From assembly GCA_029561195.1 (NCBI GenBank), contig JAKQJK010000158.1, forward strand, positions 1 to 39,596: DNA of 39,596 bases. The letters run 5' to 3'. The position numbers were made by a program, and so were the translations under genes. The notes beneath the pieces are model-generated. The model saw only the letters and a program-made list of their open reading frames with translations. It had not been told where the DNA came from and ran no database searches. The stretch comes from Pseudomonadota bacterium. GTDB lineage: Bacteria > Pseudomonadota > Gammaproteobacteria > Burkholderiales > Burkholderiaceae_C. Below are positions 7,567-16,454 of this stretch, piece by piece; position 1 is the stretch's first letter; each line of letters starts with the position of its first letter.

Positions 7567-8457
7567 ATGACACGCACCACCTTGCAGGCAACTGCCGCCT
7601 TTTACGAAAGCAATCCGCTCACCCGCGTCCTGCGCTGGACGCTAGCAATCTTTGAACAGGTTTGGCCCCGACTGGCCGTGCGCACCTCTACCCGCCTGTT
7701 CCTCACGCCGCTGCCGCCCCGGTGGCTGCAACGCCGCCGCCCGTGGGACCATCACTGGCGCATGGATTCGTGGCCGTTTGAAGACGCCAGCCTAACCGTC
7801 TATACCGAGCAAGTTGCGCCACATGCGCCGTCTGTCTTGCTGGTACACGGCTGGGGCGGCTACGCCGGGCAAATGCTGCCGTTGGCCCAAGCCCTACGCG
7901 CCAAAGGATTGCGGCCCGTGCTGCTGGAGCTGCCAGCCCACGGTCGCAGTGATGGCAATGTGAGCACACTGCCGCAGTTCGCCCGAGCTGTGGATTACGC
8001 AGCTGCACGGTTGCGGCAAGACGGCCACCACCTGCGCGCCGTGGTGGCGCACTCGCTGGGCGCCAACGCCAGCGCCTATGCGGCCAGCCGCGGCTTGGGC
8101 GCGGACCGGCTGGTGCTGCTGGCGCCGCCCGCGTCACCGCGCGAATACACCCGCCTGTTTGCCCAGGTGTTTGGCTTGAGCGAGGCCACGCGAGCTGCCA
8201 TGCAGCGCCGCCTGGAGGCCCGTGAAGGCATCCTGATGCCACTGTTCGAACCGGCTGCAGTCGGGCCGCGCATCGACCTGCCGGTGCTGGTGGTGCACGA
8301 TACCGGCGACACCATCAACCGCTTCGCTGACGGCCAGGCCTACCAGCAGGCCATTGCCGGGGCACGCCTGTTGCAGACCAGTGGCCTGGGGCACCGGAAA
8401 ATCCTCAAGGACGAAGCGGTGATGCAGGAAGTGGCAAATTTTCTGATTAACAACTGA
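7567..8457 (+). CDS. Alpha/beta-fold hydrolase
   Basis: A 296-residue alpha/beta hydrolase. Seen: the oxyanion loop HGWGG (93-97), nucleophile elbow AHSLGAN with S163, a probable acid D248 (HDTGDT) and H276 (GLGHRKIL), completing a Ser-Asp-His triad. The first 60 residues are an extension rich in arginine and aromatic residues that could lie along the membrane. There is no signal peptide. It follows the mini-protein by 18 bases and lies behind the putative TetR operator. The substrate is not deducible; an ester or thioester linked to acyl-CoA or polyester metabolism would suit the acetoacetyl-CoA synthetase next door, but that is inference. Confidence 0.85.
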   Translation: MTRTTLQATAAFYESNPLTRVLRWTLAIFEQVWPRLAVRTSTRLFLTPLPPRWLQRRRPWDHHWRMDSWPFEDASLTVYTEQVAPHAPSVLLVHGWGGYAGQMLPLAQALRAKGLRPVLLELPAHGRSDGNVSTLPQFARAVDYAAARLRQDGHHLRAVVAHSLGANASAYAASRGLGADRLVLLAPPASPREYTRLFAQVFGLSEATRAAMQRRLEAREGILMPLFEPAAVGPRIDLPVLVVHDTGDTINRFADGQAYQQAIAGARLLQTSGLGHRKILKDEAVMQEVANFLINN

Positions 8458-8515
8458 TGCTATCAATATAGTAGCTATCAACACATAACAGGCGGACGCT
8501 TAAGGCCAACTTGGC
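8458..8515 (+). repeat. Dispersed intergenic repeat copy (diverged)
   Basis: Immediately after the hydrolase stop, GCTATCAATATAGTAGCTAT is followed by CAACACATAACAGGCGG and TTAAGGCC. This follows the order of the family core (TAGCTA, CTCACGCATA, TTGG, GGGGCTAGAGGC) seen at 35028, but is more diverged. It fills most of the gap to the ppk2 gene. Confidence 0.5.
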
Positions 8516-8556
8516 ACCTAAGACTTGCCAACTTCCAGCTCCAGTACGATGTAGCC

Positions 8557-9357
8557 ATGAAAAAGTCAAAAGATGGCAAACCCGACAAACTGGGTAAAGA
8601 CGACTATTACGATCGGCTCGCACCGCTGCAACTGGAACTGAACGATCTGGCCCGATGGTTGCAGTTCACTGGCAAGCGCCTGGTGGTGGTGATTGAGGGA
8701 CGCGACACGGCCGGCAAAGGCGGCGTCATCGCAGCTATTGCCGACACGCTGAATCCGCGCCAGTGCCGCACGGTGGCACTGGCCAAGCCGAGCGAACGCG
8801 AACAGACGCAGTGGTATTTTCAGCGGTACGTACCGCATCTGCCCGCAGCCGGTGAGATTGTGCTGTTTGACCGTAGCTGGTACAACCGTGCGGGCGTTGA
8901 GCGCGTGATGGGGTTTTGCACTGAGGACCAGACTAACGCCTTCCTCAAACAGGCGCCCGCCTTTGAGAAAATGCTGGTGGATGATGGCATCTTGCTGTTC
9001 AAGTACTGGCTGACCGTTGATCAGGCCCAGCAGGAAGAGCGATTTGCGGAACGCCTGGCAGACCCGCTCAAACGCTGGAAGCTCAGTCCGATTGACGTGA
9101 AAGCAAGGGAAAAGTACGCCGAATATGGTCAGGCGCGCGACGTGATGCTGGAAGCAACCCACACAAAAACCGCTCCCTGGACGCTCGTGGACTTTAATGA
9201 TCAGCGAATTGGCCGCCTGACGATGATTCGTCACCTGTTGGACAGCATCCCTGACCGCAAGGTAACCGAGGCGCTGGTCGAGTTTCCACCTTTGGGACAC
9301 GACCCCTTGCGTGAGAAATTTGGCGGACCAATCAAGCCTATCAAAAACGTAACGTAA
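8557..9357 (+). CDS. ppk2: Polyphosphate kinase 2 family protein
   Basis: A 266-residue cytosolic enzyme of the PPK2 family, which transfers phosphate between polyphosphate and nucleoside mono- or diphosphates. Seen: Walker A GRDTAGKGG (48-56), Walker B with D105 and R106 in LFDRSWYNRAG, KYWLTVD, and the lid region with FAERLADPLKRWKLSP. The length fits the single-domain class. The N-terminus is lysine-rich (MKKSKDGKPDK). It stands alone, with a repeat upstream and a LysR gene starting 25 bases downstream. The nucleotide preference (ADP or AMP) cannot be settled from these motifs. All catalytic residues appear intact. Confidence 0.93.
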   Translation: MKKSKDGKPDKLGKDDYYDRLAPLQLELNDLARWLQFTGKRLVVVIEGRDTAGKGGVIAAIADTLNPRQCRTVALAKPSEREQTQWYFQRYVPHLPAAGEIVLFDRSWYNRAGVERVMGFCTEDQTNAFLKQAPAFEKMLVDDGILLFKYWLTVDQAQQEERFAERLADPLKRWKLSPIDVKAREKYAEYGQARDVMLEATHTKTAPWTLVDFNDQRIGRLTMIRHLLDSIPDRKVTEALVEFPPLGHDPLREKFGGPIKPIKNVT

Positions 9358-9382
9358 GCAGACTCCGGTTTGCCCGCCCGCC

Positions 9383-10306
9383 ATGCGCCGCAAAATTCCC
9401 GCTACTCACACGCTACTCTGTTTCGAGGCGGCGGCACGGCACGAGAGCTACACGCGAGCCGCGCAGGAGCTGTCGTTGACGCAAAGCGCGGTGTCGCGAC
9501 AGATCACCGCGCTGGAAGATTTTCTGGGGCAGCCGCTGTTCCGCCGTACGCGCCACGGCGTCACCCTCACACCGCGCGGCGTGACCTATGCGCGGCAGGT
9601 GGCCGAGCGCCTGCGCGCCCTGGAGCGCGACACGCTGGACGTGATGTCGCAGCACGGCTCCGGCGGGGCAATTCACCTGGCAGCGGTGCCCACCTTTGCC
9701 ACCCGATGGCTGATTCCGCGCCTGCCCGAGCTGGCGCTGGCGCAACCGGATCTTGTGGTGCACATTGAGACCCGAACCCGGCCTTTCATGTTCACCGACA
9801 CTGACTTTGACGCGGCGCTGTACTCTGGCACGCCCGCGCAGGTGGCGAGTTGGGCTGGCACCCGAGCGGTTGAGCTGATCTCGGAAGAAGTGGTGCCGGT
9901 GTGTGCCCCGCGGCTTCTGGGCGGGCGCAAACAGCTCAAACCTGAAGCGCTGACGAGCATGTCGCTGCTACAGCAAAGCACACGCCCCGAAGGCTGGCGC
10001 CAGTGGTTTGACGCACAGGGTCTGGCCGCACCGCTGGCGCTGGCCGGACCGCGCTACGAACTCTTTTCCATGACGGCGGCCGCTGCTTCGCAGGGAATGG
10101 GCGTGGCGCTGGTCCCGCGCCTGCTGATCGAGGCCGAGCTGGCCCGCGGCGAGTTGGTGGTGGCGTGCGACAAACCGTTGCGAGGCGAGCGCAGCTATTA
10201 CCTCGTGATGCCTGAGCGCGGGGACGACAAGCCTGCGCTGCAGGCATTCACCGAATGGCTTGAGGCCACGGCCAAGCGAAGTCTACTGACGGACAATCAC
10301 CGGTGA
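9383..10306 (+). CDS. LysR-family transcriptional regulator (GcvA-like)
   Basis: A 307-residue LysR regulator. The N-terminal winged HTH (about residues 5-64) reads FEAAARHESYTRAAQELS, then LTQSAVSRQITALEDFLG and PLFRRTRHGVTLT. The effector domain, with FATRWLIPRLPEL and ALVPRLLIEAELARGELV, resembles the GcvA-like subgroup. The start at 9383 (MRRKIPATHTL) places the HTH at the normal distance. The C-terminus overlaps the convergent phosphoesterase gene by 24 bases. No target is obvious: the nearest divergent partner is lacking, because ppk2 is co-directional just upstream. Regulation of ppk2 or of a distant operon are both possible. Confidence 0.88.
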   Translation: MRRKIPATHTLLCFEAAARHESYTRAAQELSLTQSAVSRQITALEDFLGQPLFRRTRHGVTLTPRGVTYARQVAERLRALERDTLDVMSQHGSGGAIHLAAVPTFATRWLIPRLPELALAQPDLVVHIETRTRPFMFTDTDFDAALYSGTPAQVASWAGTRAVELISEEVVPVCAPRLLGGRKQLKPEALTSMSLLQQSTRPEGWRQWFDAQGLAAPLALAGPRYELFSMTAAAASQGMGVALVPRLLIEAELARGELVVACDKPLRGERSYYLVMPERGDDKPALQAFTEWLEATAKRSLLTDNHR

Positions 10307-11296
10307 AATATTGAAAACGTGGCGGCTTGCCGGATCAACAGTCACCCGCACCCAATGGATGGACGGGCTGCCGAAGGTTTCAACGCGTGTCAAGTTGGGC
10401 AACAATTTCGTCGGGCTGTACAAGGGCTTGTCCATCTTGAAGAAATGCGTGTCACCGTGCACCAACAGCACCTGGCCCTTGAACGCTTCGGTTTCCTTGA
10501 CCAAACGGTTCATGAACTCGCGGTAGCCACTCACACCAGGTGCCGCACTTTCATCAATGGCTTCCGTCTCGGGCAAATCAAATCCAGGGTCGGCCTGTAC
10601 CACCAGCACCAGACCAGGCGCGTTTTGCGCCCGCGCCTGTGTGAACGAAGCCGTCAACCACACGATGTTGGCGGTATCCCGCTCCAGGTATTCGGCGTTG
10701 GCCGCATCGCACTGCACAGCCTTGCGGGCGCTTTTGTCAGAGCAGTCTTTGGCATTCAGCACGAGGTTGTTATTGCTGCCCGGCATGTTGATGCCCACAA
10801 AGACTACCCCGCCCTGGCTGAAACGGGTGTTTTCTACGTACTTCTCGCCAGCCTTGCCTTGGTGTTCAAGTGGCATCTGGGTTTGACCCAGGCTGTTCAT
10901 CGTGGGGTACATAACCTTGCGTAAATGAGCCAGCCGTTCCAGAGAATCCATACCGCCGTTGTTCAGACGGTGGCAATCGGTCCACTCGTTGTCGCCCGGC
11001 ACATACACCACGGGCTTTTTCATCTGGCCAAACATCGTCAGGGCATCGGCATAGATGGCGTTGGTGCACTGCGAGCTGCCATCCTTGATGTCACCGTCAT
11101 ACAGGGAGAAAGCGATATCTGACTTGTTGATGCTGTCCAGCAGCGCCTGCATTTTTGGCGCGTCACCCGCCTTGGCGTAAGGCATATCCCCCCACAAACC
11201 AAAAGAAAACTGACCTTGAACAGCAGGGCCGGTCGAGGCGCATGCAATCAGACTCAAGGCCACGGCGGCAACAGACAAAGTACGAACAAACATCAT
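10283..11296 (-). CDS. Metallophosphoesterase-like lipoprotein
   Basis: A 337-residue predicted lipoprotein. The signal peptide MMFVRTLSVAAVALSLIACAS ends in a lipobox (LIAC), so it should be lipidated and face the periplasm. The body resembles calcineurin-like phosphoesterases: GLWGDMPY near the start, SLYDGDIKDG, VYVPGDNEWTDC and VLLVHGDTHFF supply Asp, Asn and His residues at the usual metal-binding positions. I chose the ATG at 11296, which has GGGGGA five bases upstream; the in-frame TTG at 11308 is less likely. The 3' end overlaps the convergent LysR gene by 24 bases. The substrate is unknown. Confidence 0.8.
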   Translation of the reverse strand: MMFVRTLSVAAVALSLIACASTGPAVQGQFSFGLWGDMPYAKAGDAPKMQALLDSINKSDIAFSLYDGDIKDGSSQCTNAIYADALTMFGQMKKPVVYVPGDNEWTDCHRLNNGGMDSLERLAHLRKVMYPTMNSLGQTQMPLEHQGKAGEKYVENTRFSQGGVVFVGINMPGSNNNLVLNAKDCSDKSARKAVQCDAANAEYLERDTANIVWLTASFTQARAQNAPGLVLVVQADPGFDLPETEAIDESAAPGVSGYREFMNRLVKETEAFKGQVLLVHGDTHFFKMDKPLYSPTKLLPNLTRVETFGSPSIHWVRVTVDPASRHVFNISPVIVRQ

Positions 11297-11406
11297 GAAA
11301 TCCCCCAACTAAAGAGCTCCAACGTTAATCTGCTTGTGTGACGTGCACGTGACAGTTTTGTGGCGCTTGCGTAGCCATGACGGGAACAGTAAGGGATACT
11401 TCTGTC

Positions 11407-11895
11407 ATGACACTCGCAGCACCCAATCTCGAACACGTCGCTGACCTCACGGTATTTGTCGCCGCACCCATCGAGGCGGGCAACGTCACCGGCCTGAACA
11501 GCCGGGGAAAACGCCGCATCATCCCGATCACCGGTGGCACTTTGACTGGCCCGCTGTTACAGGGCCGGGTGTTGCCCGGCGGCGCGGACTTCCAGATGGT
11601 TGTGTCAGACACCTGTGCTGATCTGGATGCACGCTACATGATTGCGCTGGACGGCACGCTACATCAAGGGCAGCACATCTTCGTGCAAAACCACGCATTG
11701 CGCCGCGGTAGCGCTGACGACATCGCAAGGCTGGTTCGTGGCGAACCGGTAGACCCGGCCGCTATTTACTTTCGTTGCGTGCCCACGTTCGAGGTGTCGT
11801 CGCCCGCGCTGCAGTGGCTGAGTGAGAGCATTTTTGTCGGTACGGGTGCACGGTTTCCGGACCGCGTGGAAATCAGCCTGTTCCGGGTTGCCTGA
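11407..11895 (+). CDS. DUF3237 family protein
   Basis: A 162-residue protein I place in DUF3237 from the pattern GKRRIIPITGGTLTGPLLQG, then VLPGGADFQM, then a middle DLDARYMIALDG and a C-terminal WLSESIFVGTGARFPDRV. The fold is a small beta-barrel, and members have no firmly established activity. The ATG at 11407 fits the family start (MTLAAPNLEHVADLTVFV); an earlier in-frame ATG at 11377 would add ten residues. It is followed 52 bases later by a hotdog thioesterase on the same strand, and the two may be co-transcribed. DUF3237 genes often sit in aromatic or acyl-CoA catabolic clusters, which fits the SDR and dioxygenase beyond. Confidence 0.82.
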   Translation: MTLAAPNLEHVADLTVFVAAPIEAGNVTGLNSRGKRRIIPITGGTLTGPLLQGRVLPGGADFQMVVSDTCADLDARYMIALDGTLHQGQHIFVQNHALRRGSADDIARLVRGEPVDPAAIYFRCVPTFEVSSPALQWLSESIFVGTGARFPDRVEISLFRVA

Positions 11896-11947
11896 CCCGG
11901 CGTTTGTAGGTATTTATAGTTGCGGCATTCGCTGATTGAAAGACTAC

Positions 11948-12370
11948 ATGCGTATCTGGAAAAAACCCATTTCGATTGAGTTACTGGAAGAGGCCCATGT
12001 GGACTCTGCATGGTCCCTGCTGGGCATGGAGTTCCTGGAAGTGGGCGATGATTTCATCCGCGGCCGCGTGCCGGTGGACAAGCGCACGCGCCAGCCGTAC
12101 GGTCTCCTGCACGGCGGTGTGTCGGTCGTGCTGGCTGAAACACTGGGCTCTTGTGGCGCGATGTACGCGTCGCCGGAGGGCTACCGTGCAGTGGGGCTGG
12201 ACATCAACGCCAACCACCTCAAGGGCGCCACCAGCGGCTGGGTAACCGGCATCACGCGCCCCATCCACATTGGCCGCACCACGTCGGTATGGCAGATAGA
12301 CATGACCAACGACGCAGGCGAGATGACCTGTGTGTCGCGCATCACGATGGCGATTTTGTCGCCGCGCTGA
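11948..12370 (+). CDS. PaaI/YdiI-type hotdog thioesterase
   Basis: A 140-residue hotdog-fold protein. The core helix motif YGLLHGGVSVVLAETLGS contains the HGG turn and the glutamate of the AETLGS segment that acts in the YdiI/EntH subgroup. VGLDINANHLKGA and GRTTSVWQIDM are the expected strands. It should hydrolyse an acyl-CoA or aroyl-CoA thioester, probably as a tetramer. The ATG at 11948 is used; an in-frame TTG at 11936 would add four residues. The stop lies 4 bases from the convergent SDR stop. The exact thioester cannot be told from sequence. Confidence 0.85.
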   Translation: MRIWKKPISIELLEEAHVDSAWSLLGMEFLEVGDDFIRGRVPVDKRTRQPYGLLHGGVSVVLAETLGSCGAMYASPEGYRAVGLDINANHLKGATSGWVTGITRPIHIGRTTSVWQIDMTNDAGEMTCVSRITMAILSPR

Positions 12371-12374
12371 TCTG

Positions 12375-13211
12375 TTACATCGGTGCGACGGGGTGCGGTG
12401 AGCCGTCGTAGGCGCCCCAGATGGACTGGTCGTATTCGATTACCGACCCCGTCATCAGGCCCGATTCGGCGGTGCACAGGAACGCCACGGCGCGCGCCAC
12501 CTCTTTGGGGTCCACTAGGCGGCCAAAGGGCTGCGAGGCAGACACTTTTTCCAGCCAATCGGCATCGGCCTTGTGAAATTCCCGCTGGATGCGGTCTTCA
12601 CCCTCTGACGCCATCCAGCCGATGTTCAGGCCATTCACGCGAATGCGGTTGCGCAGCAGCCCGTAGGCGGTGTTGCGAGTGAGGGTGGCGAGTGCACCTT
12701 TGGATGTGCAGTAGGCGGCCAGAAAAGGCTGGCCGGCCATGGCCGACATGGAGCCGATGTTGACGATGTTGCCTTCTATCTTCTCGCGACGCATCACGGA
12801 CACCGCCTCCTGCATCAGGAAAAAAGGCGCCCGCACGTTGATAGCAAACATGCGGTCAAACAGCTCCGGCGATGTGTCTAGCAATGTGCCGCGGTCGGTG
12901 ATGGCGGCGGCGTTCACCAAAATGTCCACACGCCCGAATTGCCTGTCGGCCTGCTGAACCACGTTGCGGCAGTCGTCCACCAGCGCCAGGTCTGCAGGCA
13001 CATAAAGCGCCTGCGCGCCGGTCTGGCGAATGCGTTCCGCTTGCGCCTGGCCCTTGTCGCGATTGCGTCCGCAGATCACCACGGCACGGGCGCCGCGCTC
13101 GGCCAGCAAATGGGCAATGGCGGCGCCCAGCCCCTGCGTGCCACCGGTGACCACGGCCACCTTGCCTTGCAGTGAAGCCAGAGTTGAAGCTGTTGTGGAT
13201 GTGGGTGCCAT
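12375..13211 (-). CDS. Short-chain dehydrogenase/reductase (SDR)
   Basis: A 278-residue classical SDR. The nucleotide-binding motif is TGGTQGLG (22-29), the structural motif NAAA begins at N100, and the active site comprises a serine in IGSMSAM (S154/S156), Y167 and K171 (YCTSK). An extra C-terminal tail ([13 protein letters not shown]) replaces the more usual DGG ending. It would oxidise or reduce a hydroxyl/carbonyl with NAD(P)(H). It lies 32 bases downstream of a phytanoyl-CoA-dioxygenase-like gene on the same strand, so the two may act in sequence on one substrate: hydroxylation, then oxidation. The substrate is unknown. Confidence 0.9.
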   Translation of the reverse strand: MAPTSTTASTLASLQGKVAVVTGGTQGLGAAIAHLLAERGARAVVICGRNRDKGQAQAERIRQTGAQALYVPADLALVDDCRNVVQQADRQFGRVDILVNAAAITDRGTLLDTSPELFDRMFAINVRAPFFLMQEAVSVMRREKIEGNIVNIGSMSAMAGQPFLAAYCTSKGALATLTRNTAYGLLRNRIRVNGLNIGWMASEGEDRIQREFHKADADWLEKVSASQPFGRLVDPKEVARAVAFLCTAESGLMTGSVIEYDQSIWGAYDGSPHPVAPM

Positions 13212-13243
13212 GATTTAAGTGTTTCCAAATTTGAACTATAGAT

Positions 13244-14428
13244 TCAGGTGATTTTCTTGCTGGCTTGTGCCAGCAACGCTTCATTCAGTTGGTCGGCTGG
13301 CCACTGCTCTGCGAGAGCGCGCCTCAACAGATCCTGCTGACTTGCGGGCGCCAGGCCACCCAGCGGCGGGTCACGGTCCAGATTGGTGGGAAAAGCATAA
13401 CCTTCGGCGCAGGCAGCGATGGCGCGTTCGATTCCGGCCGCGGTGAGCGTGTTGGCCTGCTGCATCGCCAGCAGTGCGGGATACAGCGCCTGCGACATGC
13501 GCACGCGGTCCACAGATTCCATGGCACGGCCAAATGCCGAAGACACCTGCAGCAAATTGGCCATACGGTGAATGTGCGCAGATCGGTTGTGACCAGCCGC
13601 GTGCATCAGCGCCGGGTTAAAAAACACGGCGTCGCCCTTTTTCAGCGGCAGCTGCACATGGTGCGCGTCAAAAAAAGCCTGAAACTCCGGATGCCCAGCC
13701 ACCAGGTAACCTCGCAGGTATTTTTGCGAGTGCGGCAGATACAGCGTGGGGCCGCTCTCCACCGGCATGTCCACATGCGCCACCGCACCCTGCAACGTGA
13801 GCAGCGGCGACAGCTTGTGCACGTGGGCCGGAAAGCGCGCGGCGCTGGCACCCGCGTAGAACCCCAGGTGGTAATCGCGGTGTGCCATCTGCGCCTGGCC
13901 ACCGGGGTTGACGCAATTCACCTGCGACGTCACCTGATACGCCGGGCCCAGCCAGGCCTCGCATGCCAGCGCCAGCATCTCGTTGCCATAGTAGGCCGCG
14001 AACAGCTCGGGCGCACGCAGGCACATCTTCTCCAGCGCGTTCCACACACGGTCGTTTGCACCCGGCTTGGCAAAGTGATCTGCACCACTTCCGTTCAGAC
14101 GTCCTTCGGCAATCAGCGCCTGAAACAATGCAGTGGCTGCATCTACCACCGCAAGGTCGTCAAACACACCCTGCAGCACCATTACACCTGGCCCGTCAGC
14201 CCAGACCGACGCCCACTCCGCCATCAGCGCCTGACGCGGCACGCTGCGCAGACCCGCGCAGTCATAAACCGGCACGCCCTGCAGGATGGCGCCAGCCAGC
14301 GGGCAGTCATCGCGCTGCGTTGGTGTGGTTTGCACAATGCGCGCCAGATCGCTCACGTGGCATTGGCTGATGTCCAGCCAAGTTGGCGTTTGCACAGAAT
14401 CGGCGTGGGAGGGTTGCAGTCTGGACAT
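13244..14428 (-). CDS. Phytanoyl-CoA dioxygenase (PhyH)-like Fe(II)/2-oxoglutarate enzyme
   Basis: A 394-residue protein with the iron-binding pattern of the PhyH group: H183-x-D185 (MAHRDYHLGF) in a double-stranded beta-helix, followed by YLPHSQKYLRG, then NPALMHAAGHNRSAHIHR, which offers H276 or H280 as distal ligand and an arginine to hold 2-oxoglutarate. The N-terminal 70 residues are an extension of unclear role. It would hydroxylate an organic substrate with O2 and 2-oxoglutarate. Its start is 29 bases after the preceding uncharacterised gene and its stop 32 bases before the SDR, giving a likely dioxygenase-SDR pair. Whether it shares a transcript with the J-domain genes upstream is open. 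Confidence 0.8.
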   Translation of the reverse strand: MSRLQPSHADSVQTPTWLDISQCHVSDLARIVQTTPTQRDDCPLAGAILQGVPVYDCAGLRSVPRQALMAEWASVWADGPGVMVLQGVFDDLAVVDAATALFQALIAEGRLNGSGADHFAKPGANDRVWNALEKMCLRAPELFAAYYGNEMLALACEAWLGPAYQVTSQVNCVNPGGQAQMAHRDYHLGFYAGASAARFPAHVHKLSPLLTLQGAVAHVDMPVESGPTLYLPHSQKYLRGYLVAGHPEFQAFFDAHHVQLPLKKGDAVFFNPALMHAAGHNRSAHIHRMANLLQVSSAFGRAMESVDRVRMSQALYPALLAMQQANTLTAAGIERAIAACAEGYAFPTNLDRDPPLGGLAPASQQDLLRRALAEQWPADQLNEALLAQASKKIT

Positions 14429-14457
14429 GATGAGATGACTGGTGCTTCAGAGGCACT

Positions 14458-15675
14458 TTAACTCGGAGCGATATTGCAATCGCGCCGCAGCAGCGCCATG
14501 GCGTCGTGTAATTCGTAGTCGTGGTCGCTGAGCAAACGACCTTGCGCATCTTCCAGGAAGTCTTGCCACATCTGCAGGTAGTCGTTCTGGTAGTGCGCAG
14601 GGGCGTTGCCCAGAATGTAATGCGACACCAGCTCTGGCTTCAGGCCAGATTTTCGGATTTTTCGCACCAGCGTGGCAGCGGCTTTGGCGGTGAGCAACGT
14701 CTTGTGGGCGCTACCCGATGCAATGCACAGGAAGAGCGTGAGCAGCGAGCTGTCGTCGCTGTGGCCACCCGTGGCTTTGTTCCAGGACGCGGATGCGGCG
14801 CGGTCAAAGTCGTCTACCTCGCTCAGTGCGTCTTCTACCCAAAAGTAGCGGCCCATGAAGGCCGGCGTCTGATCGAAGAGTTTTCTGGCAGACAACGTGC
14901 TGTCCAGAATTTTTGGCATGTCCGAGACGATGGATTTGCGCACACCCTCCACCACCGTTTTGAATTCTGCAGGCAGCTCTTTGGGCAAGGGAATGCTAGG
15001 GTTGGCGGCTTTCTTCCGCAACGCGGCAATTGTTTTTTGAAAGGCCACCCAGTCGGGCACCTTCGTCTGCCGTGTAGCCATGAATAATAGGCCGGTGCGA
15101 ATAACCGCTTCGGCATCGCGGCCAGCGTCTTCCAGTTCTTCTGCGTCCATGCCCAGTTGTCCGGCAAACCACAAGGCCGCGTTGATCACCTGCGTCACCT
15201 GACCACGTTTGGCCAGCTCGGCCCGGTAGTCCGCCAGGCTGCGCAACGTCCATTTGGCTAACTGCGGGATGTGGTCGTCTGTGAAGCCACTGTGCTCGTT
15301 CATGCCAAAGTGGCTGCTCTGCGGCATGGCGATCAGGGCTTTGAGCATGTCAGACGCGCCCTTGGAGCGCGACAGAAAGCTGTTGTCGCGCAATGCCTCA
15401 GCAGCCTGGCGCAGGTCACCCGCGCTGGTGTGCTCCAGGTTCATGCTGACCAGATTGACGATGCGTACGCGCGCCATTTCCAGCTCGGAGCGCAGGAACT
15501 CGCTACCGAAGTAGCGCGCAATCTGCACCATGCCTTTGGGCGCTTCGGTCTGTATGGCGTCCAGGCGGGCCTGATCAATGATGCCGTGCTGCAGGCCATA
15601 GGCCAGGGCCTTTTCAAAAAAAGGCCGCGCATCAAACAGTGCAACTGTCTGGGCGGCGGCGGGTGCTTGCAACAT
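14458..15675 (-). CDS. Uncharacterised 405-aa protein of the J-domain gene cluster
   Basis: I do not recognise a family. The 405-residue product has no signal peptide or membrane span and looks almost wholly helical. Features include KGMVQIARYFGSEFLRSELE near 50-70, a central region with AALWFAGQLGMDAEELEDAG, and a C-terminal YLQMWQDFLEDAQGRLLSDH. The ATG at 15675 is 5 bases after the stop of the upstream gene and begins the sensible protein; the longer frame to 15864 is a cysteine/arginine-rich shadow of that gene. It is the fourth of four co-directional genes led by a J-domain protein. A cytosolic scaffold or chaperone client-binding role is possible but unproven. Confidence 0.75.
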   Translation of the reverse strand: MLQAPAAAQTVALFDARPFFEKALAYGLQHGIIDQARLDAIQTEAPKGMVQIARYFGSEFLRSELEMARVRIVNLVSMNLEHTSAGDLRQAAEALRDNSFLSRSKGASDMLKALIAMPQSSHFGMNEHSGFTDDHIPQLAKWTLRSLADYRAELAKRGQVTQVINAALWFAGQLGMDAEELEDAGRDAEAVIRTGLLFMATRQTKVPDWVAFQKTIAALRKKAANPSIPLPKELPAEFKTVVEGVRKSIVSDMPKILDSTLSARKLFDQTPAFMGRYFWVEDALSEVDDFDRAASASWNKATGGHSDDSSLLTLFLCIASGSAHKTLLTAKAAATLVRKIRKSGLKPELVSHYILGNAPAHYQNDYLQMWQDFLEDAQGRLLSDHDYELHDAMALLRRDCNIAPS

Positions 15676-15679
15676 GGTC

Positions 15680-16426
15680 TTAAATGGCCGACTCTTCGTC
15701 TGCCTCCAGCGCCGCGGGTGTGGCCTTGCCGCGATCGGTGTCACTGGTTTCCACTTTGCCGTCGTCTTCCTCGGCTTGCGCTTCTTCTCCCTGACCCAGA
15801 TCGTGGGCACGGGCCTTGGCGCGCAACACCAGCAACATTTCCACAAACAGGTCGGGGCAGTCATGCCGCAAGAGCCAGGCCAGTTGCATCCAGTCCTGGT
15901 CGGCCACTTCGTCCTCGTCCACGCGGGGTTTCACGTAGGCATTGGCCAGCAGGGCGGTCTCAGACAGGATGTCACCATCGTCTTCTCCCGTGTCAAATGT
16001 GCCGCTGCGGGCAAAGGCTTCGATGCGGCCCCACTTTTCGGTGAAATAGTCGGCCAGCGCTTCTGCGCCACCTTCCAGGTTGTCAATAGCGTTCAGAAAC
16101 GCAACCGGGTCAGCGTCTTCCCGAAAGATGATGGAGTTGACCATGCCACGCAGGTGGGTACGGCTCAGGTCCTTGTATTGCTTCTCGATGACCACCGCGC
16201 GTGCAAATTGCTCCGGCGTGACCAGCAGGTTGATGACCGATTCTTTTGAGTTGTCGTATTCGCGGATGACGGCCAGGATGTCCTTGGGCGGCAACTGCTC
16301 CAGCACCACCATCAGGGCCTTGTCGCCTTCGGTGTCTGCCAGTTCGACCAGCGCAGCCTCGGCGGCCACGATGTCGCCAGCGGCGATAAGGCTTTGGGTT
16401 TTGGCAATCAGGGCGAGTGCGTTCAT
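15680..16426 (-). CDS. Uncharacterised helical protein with acidic tail (J-domain cluster)
   Basis: A 248-residue protein of unknown family. The N-terminal half is regular helical hairpins (LIAKTQSLIAAGDIVAAEAA; VLEQLPPKDILAVIREYD; LLVTPEQFARAVVIEKQY), which vaguely resemble the helical repeats of MgtE-N or FliG-like domains. This resemblance is weak. The last 45 residues are acidic and low-complexity (GEEAQAEEDDGKVETSDTD), so probably disordered. The ATG at 16426 is chosen, with GAAAGA 8 bases upstream; the frame upstream to 16609 is the antisense-like shadow of the neighbouring gene. It lies between a second acidic-tail protein and the 405-residue protein, with gaps of 28 and 4 bases, clearly one operon. 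Confidence 0.75.
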   Translation of the reverse strand: MNALALIAKTQSLIAAGDIVAAEAALVELADTEGDKALMVVLEQLPPKDILAVIREYDNSKESVINLLVTPEQFARAVVIEKQYKDLSRTHLRGMVNSIIFREDADPVAFLNAIDNLEGGAEALADYFTEKWGRIEAFARSGTFDTGEDDGDILSETALLANAYVKPRVDEDEVADQDWMQLAWLLRHDCPDLFVEMLLVLRAKARAHDLGQGEEAQAEEDDGKVETSDTDRGKATPAALEADEESAI

Positions 16427-16454
16427 GATATGTCTTTCGGGTTTTACCGTCGGT

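Noticed and set aside
13265..14461. 398-codon plus-strand open frame opposite the PhyH-like gene.
   Set aside because: Rich in Arg, His and Gln with no recognisable domain; it mirrors the codon structure of the minus-strand gene, a common effect in GC-rich DNA.
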